Assembly (NCBI GenBank): GCA_030540075.1
Contig: JAUNWX010000010.1
Span: forward strand, 1 to 64,000
From: Lachnospiraceae bacterium
GTDB taxonomy: Bacteria; Bacillota; Clostridia; Lachnospirales; Lachnospiraceae
Reading direction: 5' to 3'
Length of the DNA: 64,000 bases
The position numbers were made by a program, and so were the translations under genes. Below the pieces are notes generated by a model. That model was not told the DNA's origin and did no database searches. It saw only the letters and a program-made list of their open reading frames with translations. Of this stretch, positions 54,631 through 63,835 are shown in pieces. Position 1 is the first letter of the stretch. Each line of letters starts with the position of its first letter.

Positions 54631-56010
54631 TCAGTCTTTCAGCCGGGTCAGCTCGTCTCCGGAGATGTAATCGGCAGCGTCTGTCGGGAGGCCCTTCTTC
54701 CGGAGCAGATGGCCGCTCAGTCGCTGTACGAAATTGAGGATGACTGCCCAGAGTGGCACTGCGACGATCATGCCGACGAAGCCGAAAAGACCGCCGAAGA
54801 GGAGGATCGAGAACAGTACCCAGAAGCTGCTGAGACCGGTCGAGTCACCGAGGATGCGCGGGCCGAGGATGTTACCGTCGAACTGTTGCAGGACCAGGAC
54901 GAAGATGAGGAAGTATACACTCTGCAGCGGGTTCGTCAGCAGAATCAGGATGAAGGATGGAATCGCACCGATGAACGGGCCGAAAAACGGAATCACATTC
55001 GTTACGCCGACGATGACGGAAACGAGCATCGTGTATGGCATCTTCATAAAGCTCAGGCAGAAGAAGCAGAGCCAGCCGATGATGAGGGAGTCGATGATCT
55101 TTCCGACGATGAATCCGCCGAAGACCCGGTTAATGTAGGCGAACTCCTGCACCACATGCTCTGCCCACTTCTTCGGAAGCAGCGCGAAGGTCAGCTTCCT
55201 GGATTCTCCCAGCATGGACTCCTTGATGTTCAGAAGGTAGATCATCACGATGAGTCCGATGAAGATGTTCTTAAACCAGTTGACCACCGACCAGATACCG
55301 ATACCGAGCGACGCCACGATGCTCTGCATGTTCGGCATCAGATGATTCTGCAGAAAATTCATGATGTACTCATACGCGATGTTGTAGTACTGCTGCACGG
55401 CTTCCCGTACCTCCGGATAGTCCTGAAGGTAGTTCATGATGTTCCGGTAGGTCTGCGAAAGATCCTGCGGCAACGTCGCGATCAGGTTCGCGATGGAGCT
55501 GTAGAGCTGCGGGATGATCATCGACACGAGACCAACCGCCAGTACCAGCACTGTCAGAAGCGCTACCAGGGTAGCGGCCGTACGCGCGATCATCCGCGGT
55601 GCGGAGCTCGTGGAAGTTTTCGAAGCCGCTGCTGTGCCTGTCGCAGCTGCTGCGTCCGGAGCCCCCGCTGTGCTTGTCGATGCGGCTGTCTCTGAACCCG
55701 CCGATTCGCTCGTGCCCGTCGATGCTTCTGCTGCCGATGAAGCCGAAGCGGCCTTCGGTGCCGGAGCTGCGGCTTTTCGTCCACCCAGCAGATTGTAGAC
55801 GAAGTGATATACATGATTATAGATTGGCGCGGTGATGTATGCGATCACCGCACCGTAAATGATCGGTGCCAGGATTGACACCAGTGTGCCGCCAAACGCA
55901 CGGATTTTCCCGAAATTTACGATGATCGTCGCTACGAGCACGCTCGCCGCGATCACCAGGAAGGCGGTGACGCCCCAACGAATCTGCTGCTCCCACTGTT
56001 CTCTCTTCAA
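54631..56010 (-). CDS. AI-2E family transporter
   Basis: The 459-residue membrane protein has about eight helices and the family motifs IPFFGPFIGAIPSFI and GNILGPRILGDSTGLSSFWV. Family members export AI-2 or act as Na+/H+ antiporters. An Ala/Ser/Thr/Gly-rich insert (about residues 78-138) between helices 2 and 3 is unusual. The start codon is TTG (56010), with AGGAG nine bases upstream. Confidence 0.88.
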   Translation of the reverse strand: MKREQWEQQIRWGVTAFLVIAASVLVATIIVNFGKIRAFGGTLVSILAPIIYGAVIAYITAPIYNHVYHFVYNLLGGRKAAAPAPKAASASSAAEASTGTSESAGSETAASTSTAGAPDAAAATGTAAASKTSTSSAPRMIARTAATLVALLTVLVLAVGLVSMIIPQLYSSIANLIATLPQDLSQTYRNIMNYLQDYPEVREAVQQYYNIAYEYIMNFLQNHLMPNMQSIVASLGIGIWSVVNWFKNIFIGLIVMIYLLNIKESMLGESRKLTFALLPKKWAEHVVQEFAYINRVFGGFIVGKIIDSLIIGWLCFFCLSFMKMPYTMLVSVIVGVTNVIPFFGPFIGAIPSFILILLTNPLQSVYFLIFVLVLQQFDGNILGPRILGDSTGLSSFWVLFSILLFGGLFGFVGMIVAVPLWAVILNFVQRLSGHLLRKKGLPTDAADYISGDELTRLKD

Positions 56011-56125
56011 CGGACTGCACTCCTAAAATAGACTAAGACAAATTAAATGTAACGATTCTATGATACACAAAAGGCTCTCTAAATGCGATGGGTTCACAGA
56101 AATTTCACCTCTCATGGATATATAC

Positions 56126-56365
56126 AAAAAGACCGACAGGCATATCGCCTGTCGGTCCAAATCGTAAGATTTTCGGAGTAACACCAGAACGCCGTACTAC
56201 ACGCTTGACTCCTAGCTCTCTTGCTAGGTGGGAAACCTCACGTATGCCACTATAGTCCTCGGCCCGAAGGGAGGCGTTATATTATGCATACAGATATCGG
56301 AGCCCCGTAGGTCGTATTTGTAGGTTCAATATGTGCAGCCTCGTACGTCCCAGCTCTTTACTTCT
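56126..56365 (-). ncRNA. ssrS: Structured non-coding RNA, probably 6S RNA
   Basis: A strong promoter, no ORF, extensive base pairing and a perfect terminator define a transcript of about 240 nt. GTATGC/GCATAC encloses an internal loop and a CCTC...TTCG...GAGG tip; CCTAGC/GCTAGG forms a side hairpin; CATATTGAACCTA recalls 6S sequences of Firmicutes. 6S RNA sequesters housekeeping RNA polymerase in stationary phase. Family assignment rests on memory of sequence and shape; another conserved RNA is possible. Confidence 0.6.
56131..56157 (-). terminator. Terminator of the 6S-like RNA
   Basis: GACCGACAGGC / GCCTGTCGGTC, 11 bp perfect, 5-nt loop, then T5. Confidence 0.9.
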
Positions 56366-56371
56366 ATCGGA

Positions 56372-56400
56372 ATTATAGCAAAGCAAAAAACTTCAATCAA
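56372..56400 (-). promoter_or_regulatory. Promoter of the 6S-like RNA
   Basis: TTGATT (56400-56395), 17-bp spacer, TATAAT (56377-56372). It begins only nine bases after the thiN stop codon. Confidence 0.8.
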
Positions 56401-56408
56401 GTATCGAT

Positions 56409-57236
56409 TTACTTCCAGTCATAAATCAGCAGCAGTGTGCCGTCTTTCACGGAGATCTCCGCCTCTGTACCGACGAATTCGTTGCTGAGTCCGGTCGGCA
56501 TCATGTTACTGAGGGTCACATCTGTAACGATGTACTTAAAGCCACGCTCGGTGACACCGTGGCACTCGTCGCTCAGCGAGAGCGCCGAGAAGTAACCCTG
56601 CATCTTCTTCGGGAAGCATACGCTTTCGTTTCGGATCGCGCGCACGAGCTGACGCTCACCATAGAGATACCCATGCATCCCCTGCTGCGCGAGGAAGCCG
56701 AGGACCTGCAGATTTGCGATGGAGTGATCGATCCGCTTCCCCGTGCCGCCGATGAGATGGAAGGAACGAAAGCCTCGCTCCATGCCGATCCGTACGCAGG
56801 CCAGCATGTCCGGATCGTTTTTGATCGGATCGATGACCCGTGTCTCGACGCCGTCCAGCTCGATACGCTGTAGATGATGGATGTACTCCGCCTTCTCCGC
56901 ATCCGCGAAGATATCGAGGTCCTTCACCGGTCCGGTGACGCCCTTCACACCCTCCACCTCCATCGAGTCGAAATCGCCCACCACGAGGTCCGGGACGATG
57001 CCTACGGCCTTCAGATTCTCATACCCCGCATCGGCTGCAATCACGTAGTCCTCTTCCGCCGGCTGAAACGGCATCCCGAAGAAGTCGCCGGCCCCCACGA
57101 TGATGCAGCGGCCCCGCTTCTCATCATCGTCTACGCTTTCATCCCAAAATAAAGTCTGTGGTCTGCCTGCTTGTGTCCGCGTCTCACGCTCGTCTACTCT
57201 TCCATCCTGCATACTTATCTGCCGTTCTCCTGTCAC
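56409..57236 (-). CDS. thiN: Thiamine pyrophosphokinase
   Basis: The 275-residue enzyme transfers pyrophosphate from ATP to thiamine. Key parts: VIAADAGYENLKAVGIVPDL, VVGDFDSM (metal-binding Asp), NDPDMLACVRIGMERGF and the GGTGKRIDHSIANLQVL motif. A GTG at 57236 with GAGGA seven bases upstream is the best start; an ATG eight codons later has poorer spacing. An N-terminal extension of about 40 polar residues is atypical. It makes the TPP that the thiC riboswitch senses. Confidence 0.88.
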   Translation of the reverse strand: MTGERQISMQDGRVDERETRTQAGRPQTLFWDESVDDDEKRGRCIIVGAGDFFGMPFQPAEEDYVIAADAGYENLKAVGIVPDLVVGDFDSMEVEGVKGVTGPVKDLDIFADAEKAEYIHHLQRIELDGVETRVIDPIKNDPDMLACVRIGMERGFRSFHLIGGTGKRIDHSIANLQVLGFLAQQGMHGYLYGERQLVRAIRNESVCFPKKMQGYFSALSLSDECHGVTERGFKYIVTDVTLSNMMPTGLSNEFVGTEAEISVKDGTLLLIYDWK

Positions 57237-57341
57237 TCTGTTATCCTCGATTGCATTCTATTATCCACGCACAAGCCAGCTCTCTGTATACACGGGATCT
57301 TCTCGCCGGAGATATCTCCTATTTCCTACACATGAGCTGCC

Positions 57342-57908
57342 TCACTCGTTTTCCAGCTTCTTCAGCTTCTGTTCCCGGAGCGCTGCGAAGAAATCACTCA
57401 TGAGGGCTGCGCAGGCATCCTTCTCTACATCCGTCCGGACCTCACAGCGGTGATTGAATCGCTTCTCATGCAGCATGTCCAGCACGGAGCCGCAGCATCC
57501 TGCCTTCGGGTTCATGGAGCCGATCACGACGCGCGGAACACGGGCCTGCACGATCGCCCCGGCGCACATCGGGCAGGGCTCGAGCGTCACATACATCGTA
57601 CAGTCCTCGACCCGCCAGTCCTCGAGTGCTCTGCACGCCTGCCGGATGGCGATCACCTCCGCATGCATCAGTGCACTCCGATCCTTGTTTCGCCGGTTGT
57701 AGCCGCGCCCCAGGATGGTGCCCGGCTCGATGCCGAGGGCGGCCGCATGCTGGTCCGCCTTGCTCGCAGGATTCGTCCCATCATAAACGATGATGCACCC
57801 AATGGGTACATCATCGTGCATCAGCGCCTTCCGGGCTTCCCGGATCGCCAGATTCATATAGTATTCATCGCGCTCCGGGCCTGCTGCCGGAATCGTCACT
57901 GCTTTCAT
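57342..57908 (-). CDS. tadA: tRNA-specific adenosine deaminase
   Basis: The 188-residue deaminase makes inosine at the wobble base of tRNA-Arg. The catalytic zinc site is HAE in ALMHAEVIAIRQ plus PCPMCAGA. An insert of about 22 residues (TNPASKADQHAAALGIEPGT) splits the usual beta-turn between IIVYDG and LGRGYN, which is uncommon. Start ATG 57908. Confidence 0.93.
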   Translation of the reverse strand: MKAVTIPAAGPERDEYYMNLAIREARKALMHDDVPIGCIIVYDGTNPASKADQHAAALGIEPGTILGRGYNRRNKDRSALMHAEVIAIRQACRALEDWRVEDCTMYVTLEPCPMCAGAIVQARVPRVVIGSMNPKAGCCGSVLDMLHEKRFNHRCEVRTDVEKDACAALMSDFFAALREQKLKKLENE

Positions 57909-58057
57909 CCTGTCTGCTCATCCTTCCAGATACCTGTTCGACCGACACTCACCATGGATCTTCATATCCGCATCGTGCTCATCTTACGCAATCCGACATC
58001 CTGCATATCCATCCGCCGGAATCAACATGCACTCTTCATGTTCGCGTCGCGCTCGTC

Positions 58058-58837
58058 TCACGCCTTCTGCTGATCTCTCTTGATCAGAATCCGAATCGCC
58101 TCGATCGCCGTGCGGATCGCCTTATCGGTGTCATGCTCGATCTCGTTACTGAGTCCCTTCTTCGCACGCTCCTGGTTCGACATGATGAAGAGCACCGCAC
58201 CTGCACGCACGTGCAGATAGGACGCCACGGTAAAGAGTGCCGCGGACTCCATCTCGGACGCCTTGCAGCCGAGCTTCAGCCAGGCCTGCCACTTATTGAG
58301 GAGCTCATAGCTCACCGGCAGGTCCTCCGGCTTATGCTGCCCGTAAAAGGCATCCTTACACTCGACCACGCCCACATGATGACGCAATCCGAGATTTCCG
58401 GCTGCCTGGTACAGCGCCATCTCGACCTCGAAATCAGATACCGCCGGCCACTCGATCGGCGCATACTCCTTCGAGGTGCCCTCCATACGGACCGCACCAC
58501 TCGCGATCACGACATCGCCGGACTGCACATCGAGGTCCATACCGCCTGCTGTACCGACACGGATGAAGGTGTCCGCCCCGCACATATGCAGCTCCTCGAC
58601 CGCAATCGACGCCGACGGCCCACCGATACCGGTAGAGGTCACGGAAACCGGGACACCATCCAGCGTACCCGTATATGTCACATACTCCCGATGATCCGCT
58701 ACAAATACCGGATCATCGAAATACTTCGCGATCTTCTCACAGCGCTTCGGGTCACCCGGCAGGATCACGTACCGTCCGACCTGCCCCGGTGCCACACCGA
58801 TGTGATACATCGTCTTATCTTCTGAATAATTGATCAT
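58058..58837 (-). CDS. udp: Uridine phosphorylase
   Basis: The 259-residue nucleoside phosphorylase has [17 protein letters not shown] (phosphate site), [29 protein letters not shown], and [17 protein letters not shown] (ribose-binding Glu). It splits uridine to uracil and ribose 1-phosphate. It runs behind cdd and deoD in the same direction, a nucleoside salvage run. GAGGAT precedes the ATG. Confidence 0.92.
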   Translation of the reverse strand: MINYSEDKTMYHIGVAPGQVGRYVILPGDPKRCEKIAKYFDDPVFVADHREYVTYTGTLDGVPVSVTSTGIGGPSASIAVEELHMCGADTFIRVGTAGGMDLDVQSGDVVIASGAVRMEGTSKEYAPIEWPAVSDFEVEMALYQAAGNLGLRHHVGVVECKDAFYGQHKPEDLPVSYELLNKWQAWLKLGCKASEMESAALFTVASYLHVRAGAVLFIMSNQERAKKGLSNEIEHDTDKAIRTAIEAIRILIKRDQQKA

Positions 58838-58852
58838 ACTTCTATCCTCTAC

Positions 58853-58903
58853 GATCCCGGGCCGATGCTGACCGCTCTACGTCGGACCCACCCGCCCGGG
58901 ATC
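58853..58903 (-). promoter_or_regulatory. Long stem-loop just upstream of the udp ribosome binding site
   Basis: Perfect 10-bp arms GATCCCGGGC / GCCCGGGATC around a 31-nt partly self-pairing loop. No T-tract. It might protect the processed udp message or limit read-through. Confidence 0.45.
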
Positions 58904-58925
58904 CTTCACCACAGATTCCTGTGTA

Positions 58926-58957
58926 AAAACCGATTTCCGGGCATACACCCGGAAATC
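58926..58957 (-). terminator. Terminator after deoD
   Basis: GATTTCCGGG / CCCGGAAATC (58957-58948, 58941-58932), 6-nt loop, then GGTTTTT. Confidence 0.7.
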
Positions 58958-58980
58958 TCCCATCACTATTCTCTCGATGC

Positions 58981-59682
58981 TCAGGCGAGCTCCAGTGCCA
59001 CGCGCATCATCTGGTCGAAGCCGACCTGACGCTCATCCGGGCTCAGTGCCTCGCCACGAAGCAGCTGATCAGATACCGTCAGCAGGCAGAGCGCGTGCTT
59101 ATGTGCATACGCTGCGTTCATGTAGAGCCCGGCTGCCTCCATCTCCACGGCCATGATGCCCATGCGCGCCCAGCGCTGATTCACATCTGCGCGGGCATCG
59201 TAGAAGATATCCGAAGAGAGGATGTTTCCGACCTTGACATTGACCCCGAGCTTCTCTGCCGCATCCACTGCCTTCTTGAGGAGGCCGTAATCTGCGATCG
59301 CGGAGAAGGTGCCCGGAACCTCAAACTGCTTTCCATAGTTCGAATCCGTGCAGGCCCCCATGCCGATGATGACATCCTTGAGATTCACCTCCGGCTGGAT
59401 GGCACCGGCGGAACCGATACGGATGATGTTATCGACGTCATAGGTATGGAACAGCTCGTAGGAATAGATACCGATGGACGGCATGCCCATGCCACTGCCC
59501 ATGACAGAAATCTTCTTGCCGTGATAGGTTCCGGTGTAGCCCAGCATGTTTCGAACGGTGTTGAAGCAGACCGGATTCTCGAGGTAGGTTTCTGCGATAT
59601 ACTTCGCGCGGAGCGGATCGCCCGGCATCAGAACGGTTTTTGCAATATCGCCAAGTGCTGCTTTGTTGTGAGGTGTAGACAT
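58981..59682 (-). CDS. deoD: Purine nucleoside phosphorylase, DeoD type
   Basis: The 233-residue hexameric-type enzyme has TVLMPGDPLRAKYIAETYL, GSGMGMPSIGIYSYEL, RIGSAGAIQ and AVEMEAAGLY (ribose), ending TVSDQLLRGEALSPDERQ with the catalytic Asp. It releases purine bases that the AzgA permease/guaA route can reuse. It lies 45 bp after cdd; AAAGGAG precedes the ATG. Confidence 0.95.
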   Translation of the reverse strand: MSTPHNKAALGDIAKTVLMPGDPLRAKYIAETYLENPVCFNTVRNMLGYTGTYHGKKISVMGSGMGMPSIGIYSYELFHTYDVDNIIRIGSAGAIQPEVNLKDVIIGMGACTDSNYGKQFEVPGTFSAIADYGLLKKAVDAAEKLGVNVKVGNILSSDIFYDARADVNQRWARMGIMAVEMEAAGLYMNAAYAHKHALCLLTVSDQLLRGEALSPDERQVGFDQMMRVALELA

Positions 59683-59727
59683 AGTGATTCTCCTTTCGAT
59701 TATGTTGAAATTTTATTGATCAGGTTT

Positions 59728-60186
59728 TTAATTGATCAGGTTTTCAGGCCCGAAGCTTTCCGGAAGGAGCTGTTCAAGTGTATACGTTCTGTACTCCTCC
59801 GTCGACTTCGCGAGGATGATCTCGAAGCTCTTCGGATCACAGAACTCGCGCAGTGCCTGGCGGCAGATGCCACACGGTGCACAGAACTGGAGCTCGCCCT
59901 CCTCCGGGCCGCCTGTGATCACGATGCGATCGAACTCCTTTACACCCTCGCTGACGGCATGAAACAGCGCCGTACGCTCAGCACAGTTCGACACGCCATA
60001 GCTCGCATTCTCGATGTTGCAGCCGCCGTATATCTTTCCGTTTTTCGCGAGCAGCGCGACGCCCACATGGAAATGCGAATACGGAACATAGCTGTAGTTC
60101 CGCATATCCAGCGCTTTCTCGATCAGGCTTTTCAAATCTGTATTATTTAGATCTATATTATTCAGGTCTGTATTATTTATGTTCAT
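59728..60186 (-). CDS. cdd: Cytidine deaminase with short N-terminal repeat
   Basis: The 152-residue enzyme has VGVALLAKNGKIYGGCNIEN, CAERTALF (catalytic Glu and zinc Cys) and APCGICRQALREF (two zinc Cys). The first 18 residues carry NNTDL-NNIDL-NNTDL, encoded by three 15-bp tandem repeats absent from typical Cdd. The 3' end carries AACCTGATCAAT twice, one copy just past the stop. First gene of the salvage run. Confidence 0.94.
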   Translation of the reverse strand: MNINNTDLNNIDLNNTDLKSLIEKALDMRNYSYVPYSHFHVGVALLAKNGKIYGGCNIENASYGVSNCAERTALFHAVSEGVKEFDRIVITGGPEEGELQFCAPCGICRQALREFCDPKSFEIILAKSTEEYRTYTLEQLLPESFGPENLIN

Positions 60187-60272
60187 ATGTAGTATCCTTT
60201 CGGTGATTACAGACGGAGGTCTTCGCTTAGAAAAAATCCGCAGGTCACGAAATCAGCCAACCTTGTTGTTTC

Positions 60273-60278
60273 ATTATA
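60273..60278 (-). promoter_or_regulatory. Probable -10 of the nucleoside salvage run
   Basis: Extended -10 TGGTATAAT on the minus strand, about 87 bp upstream of the cdd ATG; no clear -35. Confidence 0.5.
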
Positions 60279-60330
60279 CCATATTCTTCTCATATCTCCG
60301 ATAGACAGAAAAAAACATCTGTCCGAAAAT

Positions 60331-60380
60331 CACGGCAATAAAAAACGACGTTTTTCGAAGAACTCCAAAAAACATCGTTT
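60331..60380 (-). terminator. Terminator after tRNA-Leu
   Basis: AACGATGTTTTT / AAAAACGTCGTT with one mismatch, then TTTT. Confidence 0.7.
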
Positions 60381-60387
60381 ATGATCG

Positions 60388-60468
60388 TGCGGCTCACGGG
60401 ACTTGAACCCGCACATCAGAGATACAGGAACCTAAATCCTGCGCGTCTGCCAATTCCGCCAAAGCCGC
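60388..60468 (-). tRNA. tRNA-Leu (anticodon TAG)
   Basis: Acceptor GCGGCTT / GAGCCGC, D-arm TGGCGGAATTGGCAGACGC, anticodon loop ATTTAGG reading TAG, a class II variable arm and T-arm CGGGTTCAAGTCCCG. 81 nt without encoded CCA. Confidence 0.95.
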
Positions 60469-60604
60469 ATCTCAACTCATTGCATTATAAAGTATCGATC
60501 GCCGGAATGCAAGAAGGGATGCGCCTGTTGACCGCGGTCAGCATTGGCCTACAGCAGTTTCCGGTATACATCCGTCATGGCAGACAACGCTGCGCTGCAG
60601 TGCA

Positions 60605-61981
60605 TCAGCGCGCTTTATTCTCCTTTTCCATTTGCTTTAATTCCGGCAGGACGATACACAGCATGGCGATGAAGCACAGACTTCCGCCGATCACATTCGA
60701 AACCGGCTCCGCGAGGAAAACGCCGTCGGTGCCCATATGAAGCGCATAGGGCATCAGGTAGGTCAACGGCACAACGATAAATACCTTTCGCAGCAGAGAG
60801 AAGAAAATGGTCTGCTTCCTCTTATTCAGTGATCTTAATACCACCTGGCCCATATACTGGAGATCCATAAAGATGAAGGCAGAAAAATACTTCTTCAGCG
60901 CAGGGATGGCATCGCGGGTCAGCTCAGCATCGGTGCTGAACACCGAGATCAGCGTTTTCGGCATCAGAATGATGAGACTCCACATCACCGCCGTGTATGC
61001 AAGAATCATCACGCCCATGACCACGCCGGCTTTCTTCACACGTTCCGGACGTCGCGCACCGTAATTATAGCTGAGAATCGGGGACGAGCCTTCTGTGATG
61101 GCATGGATCGGCGTCTCCACCAGCTGGCGGACACTGGAAATGATCGTCATGACCGAGATGTAGATATCTCCGCCCGTAACCGAAAGCACGCTGTTACAGC
61201 AGATGGTCACGAGGCTGTTCGTCAGCTGCATGATAAAGCCGGCGGTTCCCAGGCTGACGATGTTTCTGGCATATACAACTGCCTTCCTCCACTCTTCTTT
61301 CCGAAGAAAATGAATCCTCAGTTCTGCCTTTCGGCTCAGGAAATACAGCACACAGATCGCGGAAATGCACTGCGAAATGACGGTCGCGATGGCCGCGCCA
61401 CGAACACCGAGTCCGAACACAAAGATGAACAGCGGATCCAGCAGCAGATTGGTCAGCGCGCCGATGGCAACGGAAGCCATGCCCATCACCGCGTAGCCCT
61501 GTGCATTGATGAACGGATTCATCCCCACCGAAATCATCGAAGGCAGGGTGCCGATCAGGTAAATCATCAGATACGGCCAGGCGTAGCGCAGGGCATTCTG
61601 AGACGCACCGAACGCCGTCAGAAGCGGCCGTGCAAAAAGCCAACCGATCACCATCAGAATCAGCGCACTGAAACAGAGCATCGTATAGGACGTGCTCATG
61701 ATGCTGGCGGCTTTTTTCGAATCGTGCTTTCCCCGCTCGATGGCGAAGAGCGGCGCACCACCACTTCCGAACAGATTGGAAAATGCCGTGATGATGACGA
61801 TCAGCGGGAAGCATAAACCGACGCCACCGAGTGCCGCCGTGCCCTCGCCCGGGATGCGGGCAATGTAGATGCGGTCTACGACATTGTACAGCAGGTTCAG
61901 AATCTGGGCGACGAGCATCGGAAGAGCTGCCCCGAGAATATTTACCGTTACGGTTCCATGTTCAAAATCAATACGTTTCAT
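60605..61981 (-). CDS. MATE family efflux transporter
   Basis: The 458-residue protein has twelve membrane helices in two related halves: ALPMLVAQILNLLYNVVDRI early and, in the second half, GSSPILSYNYGARRPERVKK, both typical of NorM/DinF-like MATE proteins. These export cationic drugs or metabolites using Na+ or H+. Start ATG 61981. Divergent LysR gene upstream is the probable regulator. Confidence 0.92.
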   Translation of the reverse strand: MKRIDFEHGTVTVNILGAALPMLVAQILNLLYNVVDRIYIARIPGEGTAALGGVGLCFPLIVIITAFSNLFGSGGAPLFAIERGKHDSKKAASIMSTSYTMLCFSALILMVIGWLFARPLLTAFGASQNALRYAWPYLMIYLIGTLPSMISVGMNPFINAQGYAVMGMASVAIGALTNLLLDPLFIFVFGLGVRGAAIATVISQCISAICVLYFLSRKAELRIHFLRKEEWRKAVVYARNIVSLGTAGFIMQLTNSLVTICCNSVLSVTGGDIYISVMTIISSVRQLVETPIHAITEGSSPILSYNYGARRPERVKKAGVVMGVMILAYTAVMWSLIILMPKTLISVFSTDAELTRDAIPALKKYFSAFIFMDLQYMGQVVLRSLNKRKQTIFFSLLRKVFIVVPLTYLMPYALHMGTDGVFLAEPVSNVIGGSLCFIAMLCIVLPELKQMEKENKAR

Positions 61982-62058
61982 CTTAGGTCTCTCTGCTTTT
62001 CTTTTTTGTTTTCAAGTATAGCAAGCATCGAGTTATATTCGAATTATTTATTTTGTAT

Positions 62059-62079
62059 TATAATAGAACAATTATTATA
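62059..62079. promoter_or_regulatory. AT-rich dyad between MATE and LysR genes
   Basis: TATAATA-N7-TATTATA in the 115-bp divergent gap. LysR proteins bind such T-N11-A dyads; the left half could also serve as a -10. Confidence 0.45.
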
Positions 62080-62096
62080 TAGTCAGGAGGACGTAA

Positions 62097-62945
62097 ATGG
62101 AAATTAAACAGCTGGAGTATTTTCGGGCGATTGTTGAAGCCGGAAGCATCAGTGGTGCAGCCCGGGCACTGCACATGACGCAGCCACCATTAAGCTATCA
62201 GATCAGGATGCTGGAGGAAGAACTGCAGGTATCTTTATTCTTGCGTGGAACCAAGAAGATCACACTGACGGAAGCAGGGAAGACGCTCTATGAACAGGCA
62301 GGGAAAATATTGACACTTGCCGATTTAACGAAGAGCGAAGTTATAAAGTCAAGTCAGGCAGCGACACTACATATCGGCATGACGCCATCTACCGTTCCGA
62401 TGATGTCAGACTATTTACTGCAGTTTTCACGGCTCTATCCACAGATTCGTTTTGACGTGCACGAAGGTTCCTCATTTGCTTTGAAAGATCATCTAGAAAA
62501 CCAGCAGATCGATGTGACCACACTGCGGACGCCGATCGCATTAAACGGCTGTGAGACCCGATTACTTGCGAAAGAAGAACTGATGGCAATGGCCAGTCCG
62601 GATTATCCGTCACTCCAGGAAAAGGATTCCGTATGTGTTCAGGAACTTATGGAGCACCCCCTGATTCTTTCACATCGTTACTACAAATACATGTTATCCG
62701 TGTTTGAAAAAGCAGGCGTAGCGCAGGACTTCTACTGCTCCTGTGAAGATGCACGAACAGCGCTGATTCTGGCAGAAAAAGGGCTCGGAATCGCTATTCT
62801 TCCGGCAAGTATGCTGGAATTCTCCAGAAATCTGAAAGCTTATCGAATCAAAGGCGCCGACCTCACAACAGAGATTCTGCTGGCGTGGAGAAAAGGCCGG
62901 ATACCAGTGGAAGTCCAGGCATTTCTGGAGATGTTCGAGCAGTGA
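62097..62945 (+). CDS. LysR-family transcriptional regulator
   Basis: The 282-residue protein has a LysR winged helix (residues 1-60, GSISGAARALHMTQPPLSYQ) and an effector domain (about 88-282). AGGAGG precedes the ATG. It is divergent from the MATE gene, the usual arrangement of a LysR protein with its target; exporter substrate or a related metabolite may be the co-inducer. Confidence 0.9.
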   Translation: MEIKQLEYFRAIVEAGSISGAARALHMTQPPLSYQIRMLEEELQVSLFLRGTKKITLTEAGKTLYEQAGKILTLADLTKSEVIKSSQAATLHIGMTPSTVPMMSDYLLQFSRLYPQIRFDVHEGSSFALKDHLENQQIDVTTLRTPIALNGCETRLLAKEELMAMASPDYPSLQEKDSVCVQELMEHPLILSHRYYKYMLSVFEKAGVAQDFYCSCEDARTALILAEKGLGIAILPASMLEFSRNLKAYRIKGADLTTEILLAWRKGRIPVEVQAFLEMFEQ

Positions 62946-62958
62946 AAAACCGCCGCTG

Positions 62959-63258
62959 TTAACGATTTCTTTTTCCTGTATTCTCTGTCCCCCGGATTTC
63001 CTCATGATAGAAATAATCTACAATCACCGGATGTCCCTGCGTGACCCTGCCATAAGGCATTTCATTATCCACAAAAGGACAGCCATACTTCTTAGCCATT
63101 TCCTCAGCTTTTACTTCAAGCGCTTCAAAGTAGCTGCGGTTATGCTTGTTATAGATCTCATCGTAAAGCGGTACAAGATCAGGATATTTTCCGGCGATAT
63201 AATCCATTATCGTCTTTTTGAAGCCGCCCCGAAGATTGAGGTTTTCGAGCCAGAACAT
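62959..63258 (-). pseudogene. C-terminal fragment of an SPL-type radical SAM protein
   Basis: The 99 codons read FWLENLNLRGGFKKTIMDYI, then YPDLVPLYDEIYNKH, GCPFVDNEMPYGR and YFYHEEIRGTENTGKRNR. These resemble, from memory, the last part of spore-photolyase-like radical SAM proteins. The Cys-x3-Cys-x2-Cys core and all earlier parts are missing, an in-frame stop lies just upstream, and no ribosome binding site is at the ATG. Confidence 0.55.
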
Positions 63259-63301
63259 AGGTAAATTCCGTTTTTTTCAATTCTCCAAACAGGAATTGGT
63301 T

Positions 63302-63745
63302 TTATAGAGGTCTTTGCATATACACCATATCTACAAGGTGTACACCGCACTCATATATCGGGTGATCATAATGATCAGTAAAGAAATTTGGCACGATATG
63401 CGAGCGTACAAAGCCACATTTTTCATAAAAGGGTATCGTCAACGGGCTGTCGCCGGTTCCCACTTGCAGTATCGAAAATTGTCCGCGGTATTTTCCAACA
63501 AGAAATTCAATCAGTGCTTTGGCATAGCCTTTTCCCTGGAATAGGGGAACTGTAGCGATATTCTTAATTTCAAGTATTCCAGTCCCTTCATCCGTTACAA
63601 CACACTCGCATTTCACTCCGTCATCATCAAGAACATACATTTTACCTTTATAGAGATAACGGTCAACCATATCTTCCTGCTCATCCGCCAACAGGAGCAA
63701 ATCAAGATATTGTTTTTTGTTTTCTGTAACTTCTACAATTCTCAT
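63302..63745 (-). CDS. GNAT-family N-acetyltransferase
   Basis: The 147-residue protein has the acetyl-CoA loop in LEIKNIATVPLFQGKGYAKA (Q-x-x-G-x-A/G), followed by LIEFLVGKYRG and PFYEKCGFVRSH. Small-molecule or protein acetylation; substrate unknown. ATG 63745 with AGGTG upstream; a TTG one codon earlier is less likely. Confidence 0.87.
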   Translation of the reverse strand: MRIVEVTENKKQYLDLLLLADEQEDMVDRYLYKGKMYVLDDDGVKCECVVTDEGTGILEIKNIATVPLFQGKGYAKALIEFLVGKYRGQFSILQVGTGDSPLTIPFYEKCGFVRSHIVPNFFTDHYDHPIYECGVHLVDMVYMQRPL

Positions 63746-63835
63746 CAATCACACCTGCAAATTCCGATGTAACTCTAAAGAGATGAACAATTGCACTCAC
63801 ATATCTATAAGCAATCCACTTCTACCCCATAATCG

